A DNA stretch of 64,000 nucleotides from Gemmatimonadales bacterium. Its GTDB lineage: Bacteria; Gemmatimonadota; Gemmatimonadetes; Gemmatimonadales; GWC2-71-9. Shown here one piece after another: positions 61,548 through 64,000 of this stretch. A program made the translations under genes and the position numbers. The notes beneath the pieces were generated by a model, which worked only from the letters and a program-made list of their open reading frames with translations, had not been told where the DNA came from and ran no database searches. Where the stretch lies: NCBI GenBank assembly GCA_036265815.1, contig DATAOI010000078.1, positions 1 to 64,000 on the forward strand, given 5' to 3'. The stretch's first letter is position 1. Each line of letters opens with the position of its first letter.

Positions 61548-62901
61548 CGACGACCCCGGGCTGAGGCAGTCTCTCGCCCTCCTGCTCGCGGAAGCGGGCT
61601 ACCAGGTCGTGAGCGAAGGTGATCCGGAGCAGGCCCTGGGGCGGGCCGCCTCGGAGATCTTCGATCTAATCCTGTGCGATGTCCGCATGCCGAAGATGGA
61701 CGGCGTCACCTTCCTCCGCCGGTACCGCGCCGACGGCGGGCAGGCGCTGCTCATCATGATGAGCGCCTACGGCAGCGAGGACAGCGCGCTCGCCGCCATG
61801 CGCGAAGGTGCCTACGACTACCTCCACAAGCCGTTTCGGCCCGACGAAGTGACCATGACGGTCCGCAAGGCCGAGGAGCGCGAGAAGCTCCGCCGTGAGG
61901 TCGAGGTGCTGCGGACCAGCCTCGGCGCCGGCGCCGCGAGCGACCTCGTGGTGTGCGAGAGTCACACCATGCGCGACCTGCTCGAGCTCGCCAGCCGAGT
62001 GGCCCGGCACGGCACCACCGTGCTCATCACCGGCGAGAGTGGGACCGGTAAGGAGGTCGTGGCCCGCGCCATCCACCGCATGGGCTCCCGGGCGGAGCGG
62101 AGCTTCACCGCCATCAACTGCGCGGCGATCCCCGAGCACCTGCTCGAGAGCGAGCTCTTCGGACACGTGCGCGGAGCGTTTACCGGCTCGACGGCCGACC
62201 GGGCGGGACTGTTCGAGCTGGCGCACGAGGGTACCCTGCTGCTCGACGAGATCGGCGATCTGCCGCTGGACCTGCAGGCCAAGCTGCTCCGCGTGCTCGA
62301 GGACTCCGAGATCCGGCGGGTCGGAGGCCGGGAGGCCCGGAAGGTGGACGTCCGCGTGATCGCGGCCACCGCCAAGCCGCTGGAGGAGGCGGTGCAGCGG
62401 GGAGAGTTTCGGGCCGATCTCTTCTATCGGCTCAACGTCGTCCGGCTGCACCTCCCACCGCTCAGGGAGCGCCCGGAAGACGTCCCGGCACTGGTCACCC
62501 ACTTCGTGCGGCAGGCCGCGACCCGGCTCGGGCACGCGGTGAGCATCACGCCGTCCGCGCTCGATATGCTGATCCACTACAGCTGGCCTGGCAACGTCCG
62601 CGAGCTCCGCAACGCAGTGGAGCGTGCGGCCGTGCTCGGCACGGGCGGGCCGCTCGAGCCCCGCGATTTCGTCCTGGGGAACGGCAACGGGAAGCATCCG
62701 GGAGGCCACGGTGCCAATGGAACAGTGCCGGCCAGCGGGGCCAACGTGCTCGATCTCAAGACCCAGGTCGAGGCGGTGGAGCGCCTGGCCATCCAGAAGG
62801 CACTCGAGGCCTCGGGGGGCAATCGACGCCAGGCGGCCAGTCTCCTCGGTGTGAGCCTCCGTACCCTGTTCTACAAGATGCGGCGCCTGCCGGTCCACTG
62901 A
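61528..62901 (+). CDS. NtrC/PilR-family sigma54-dependent response regulator
   Basis: This 457-residue protein has a receiver domain (IVDDDPGLRQS, LILCDVRMPKMDG, LHKPFRPDE) and an AAA+ domain with Walker A GESGTGKEVVARAI. The sigma54-contact loop is GAFTGS (HVRGAFTGSTADRAG), a one-residue variant of GAFTGA. Also present: [33 protein letters not shown], and [16 protein letters not shown] Fis-type HTH ends the protein (NRRQAASLLGVSLRTLFYKM). It is the likely activator of the two pilin sigma54 promoters just upstream. The ATG at 61528 has AGGTGA seven bases before it. Unlike the copy at 50.4 kb it is intact. Confidence 0.93.
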   Translation: MRLLIVDDDPGLRQSLALLLAEAGYQVVSEGDPEQALGRAASEIFDLILCDVRMPKMDGVTFLRRYRADGGQALLIMMSAYGSEDSALAAMREGAYDYLHKPFRPDEVTMTVRKAEEREKLRREVEVLRTSLGAGAASDLVVCESHTMRDLLELASRVARHGTTVLITGESGTGKEVVARAIHRMGSRAERSFTAINCAAIPEHLLESELFGHVRGAFTGSTADRAGLFELAHEGTLLLDEIGDLPLDLQAKLLRVLEDSEIRRVGGREARKVDVRVIAATAKPLEEAVQRGEFRADLFYRLNVVRLHLPPLRERPEDVPALVTHFVRQAATRLGHAVSITPSALDMLIHYSWPGNVRELRNAVERAAVLGTGGPLEPRDFVLGNGNGKHPGGHGANGTVPASGANVLDLKTQVEAVERLAIQKALEASGGNRRQAASLLGVSLRTLFYKMRRLPVH

Positions 62902-63072
62902 CCTTCATCGCGCAATGGTCGGCGCTCGCTGCAGTCCGATGCAGCGTTCGCTCCCGTCCGTTCGAGCCAAGTCATTGTCGTTGCGCATCGTCGTGCCTGG
63001 TACGGCTCCTGCCTTGGGGTGGGCCGGGCCATCAAGATCGTTCCTGCTGGCACATTGAGCTGCGGAGGTTGC

Positions 63073-63534
63073 GTGTCGCGTCGAAACGGGTTCACGCTGA
63101 TCGAGGTCATGATCGCGGTGGTGATATTCGGCATCCTGGTGGCTGTCGTCTATCCCCGCGTCGGCCAGGTGCTGGCGAAGAACGACGTCCGGAGCGCGAG
63201 AACCACGCTCGCCAACACCTTCGCCCGGGCCCGCGCGGTGGCCATGCAGCGGAGCCGGCAGGCGTCGGTCAACATCAACGGCAACAGCATCGTGGTGACG
63301 GCCAAGCCGCGCACCGCCGCGGGCGCCGGCACTATGGACAGCATCGGCGCGGTGCAGAATCTGAACGCGCTCTACGGGGTCACCGTCAGCCCGAGCGTAA
63401 CGATGACGTCGGTCGACTACGATCCGCGTGGCTTCGCCGCTGGGCTCAGTGCCACACCGGTGTATATCGTGGTCAGCCGGAGCGGCAAGCGGGATTCCGT
63501 GTCGCTCGATTATCTGGGGAGGGTCACCAAGTGA
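63073..63534 (+). CDS. fimT: GspH/FimT-like minor pseudopilin
   Basis: This 153-residue prepilin has the leader VSRRNG and the processing site G|FTLIEVMIAVVIFGILVAVV with Glu5. The following region (LANTFARARAVAMQRSRQAS; VDYDPRGF) matches the GspH/FimT pattern. GTG start at 63073 with GGAGG five bases upstream. It begins a minor pilin operon: the stop overlaps the GTG of the next pilin gene. FimT-like minor pilins take part in pilus priming or DNA binding in transformation. Confidence 0.85.
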   Translation: MSRRNGFTLIEVMIAVVIFGILVAVVYPRVGQVLAKNDVRSARTTLANTFARARAVAMQRSRQASVNINGNSIVVTAKPRTAAGAGTMDSIGAVQNLNALYGVTVSPSVTMTSVDYDPRGFAAGLSATPVYIVVSRSGKRDSVSLDYLGRVTK

Positions 63535-63902
63535 AACAGGCCAGAGCCGGATTCACCCTGGTCGAAGTATTGGTCGCCGTGGTCGTGCTGGGCATCGGCA
63601 TCGTGGCACTTGCGGGGTCGGCGGGCATGGTCACCCGGATGATCGGCCGCGGGCAGATGGGAACCCGCGCGGCGCAGCTCGCCTCCCAGCGGTTCGACCT
63701 GCTCCGGAACGCGGCCTACCGCACCAGCCCGAAGTGTACCCACGCCAGCTTCGCGAGCGGCGGGCCGGTCACGGCGCAGGGCGTCACCGAGACCTGGGTC
63801 GTCACAGCCGGCGACCCGAGCATTGTCACCGAGACCGTCACCTACAACACCGCCAACGGCGGTACTCACAGTGACGTGTTCACCACCAGGATCGGGTGCT
63901 GA
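63531..63902 (+). CDS. pilV: PilV/GspI-like minor pilin
   Basis: This 123-residue prepilin has KQARAG|FTLVEVLVAVVVLGIGIVAL with Glu5 and the GIGIVAL end of the helix typical of PilV/GspI, then TRAAQLASQRFDLLRNAAYR. Two cysteines (PKCTHAS; the final residues IGC) may pair. Its GTG overlaps the previous stop (GTGA 63531-63534), and the next pilin gene starts six bases after the stop. Confidence 0.85.
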   Translation: MKQARAGFTLVEVLVAVVVLGIGIVALAGSAGMVTRMIGRGQMGTRAAQLASQRFDLLRNAAYRTSPKCTHASFASGGPVTAQGVTETWVVTAGDPSIVTETVTYNTANGGTHSDVFTTRIGC

Positions 63903-63908
63903 CCGCCA

Positions 63909-64000
63909 TGCGAAATCAACGGGGCTTTACCTTGGTCGAGATCCTCATGGCCATGGTGGTCATGCTGACCGTCACCGGGGCCATCTACAAGCTGCTCACC
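63909..64000 (+). CDS. PilW/GspJ-like minor pilin, N-terminal part (cut by window end)
   Basis: ATG at 63909 begins RNQRG|FTLVEILMAMVVMLTVTG, again a prepilin site with Glu5; 30 residues are visible. Its position after FimT and PilV suggests the PilW member of a minor pilin cluster continuing beyond the window. Confidence 0.75.

Noticed and set aside
63048-63063. TGGCAC resembling a third sigma54 promoter before the FimT-like gene
   Set aside because: GG to GC spacing is 11 and not 10, TTGC is absent, and transcription would start inside the gene.
1-64000. CRISPR arrays, insertion sequences, integrases, tRNA or rRNA genes
   Set aside because: None was recognised on reading; no spaced palindromic repeats, transposase motifs or tRNA-like cloverleaf were seen. 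Short tRNAs cannot be fully excluded without a search.

Overview
The window is about 64 kb of GC-rich chromosome from a Gram-negative (diderm) bacterium. The best fit is the phylum Gemmatimonadota. The grounds are the LptF/LptG pair, a very large SprA/Sov-like outer-membrane protein, long runs of type IV pilus genes, TolB/PD40 repeat proteins, an ADOP-like orphan permease and a group-42 ECF sigma factor. This assignment is an inference from gene content, since no rRNA or tRNA gene was seen. Gene density is high, and many neighbours share a 4-base stop/start overlap (GTGA, ATGA).

Layout. 1-3.3 kb: the end of a TolB-like repeat protein, then an APC amino-acid permease whose 3' end lies in G-rich tandem repeats. 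3.3-9.3 kb (minus strand): lptF-lptG-nadB-nadA-nadC, i.e. LPS export plus de novo NAD synthesis. 9.4-16.4 kb (plus): sprA coupled to a glutaminyl-cyclase-like M28 lipoprotein. 16.5-21.3 kb: a ComEA-like DNA-binding protein and pilB-pilT-pilC, closed by a strong terminator. 21.5-25.9 kb (minus): DGPF protein, ECF42 sigma factor, PLP decarboxylase and an EamA exporter with a histidine-rich tail. 25.9-29.6 kb: a VOC dioxygenase-like protein, a PadR regulator with a small membrane protein, a QueA-like protein and an SDR. 29.9-31.7 kb: a GAF-histidine kinase/NarL-type pair. 31.8-37.5 kb: an orphan FtsX/MacB permease, a FUSC-type exporter, a lipoprotein and two small unknowns. 37.5-41 kb: aceK head-to-head with icd, then a small S4-domain protein. 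41.1-47.6 kb: lytic transglycosylase, hybrid histidine kinase, DUF2231 protein and endonuclease III. 47.6-51.8 kb: a GIY-YIG/DUF2461 fusion, a PAS kinase and an NtrC-type regulator broken by a one-base frameshift. 52-59 kb: methyltransferase, glycosyltransferases and two tandem TMTC-like membrane TPR proteins. 59.2-64 kb: two pilins, a PilS/PilR pair and the beginning of a minor-pilin operon.

How the genes work together. The strongest theme is the type IV pilus. Motor genes (pilB, pilT, pilC), two major-type pilins and minor pilins (FimT/PilV/PilW-like) are spread over three loci. Two kinase/sigma54-activator pairs accompany them. Each of the two pilins has a near-consensus sigma54 (-24/-12) promoter about 80 bases before its start codon. 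A second theme is the envelope: LptFG, SprA and a QC-like lipoprotein. SprA is predicted to begin with Gln after signal cleavage. A third theme is an ECF42 regulon with a recognisable TGTCGA/CGTC promoter before the DGPF gene. Several single genes carry a -10-like box 6-7 bases before the ATG and no Shine-Dalgarno sequence, which suggests leaderless transcripts.
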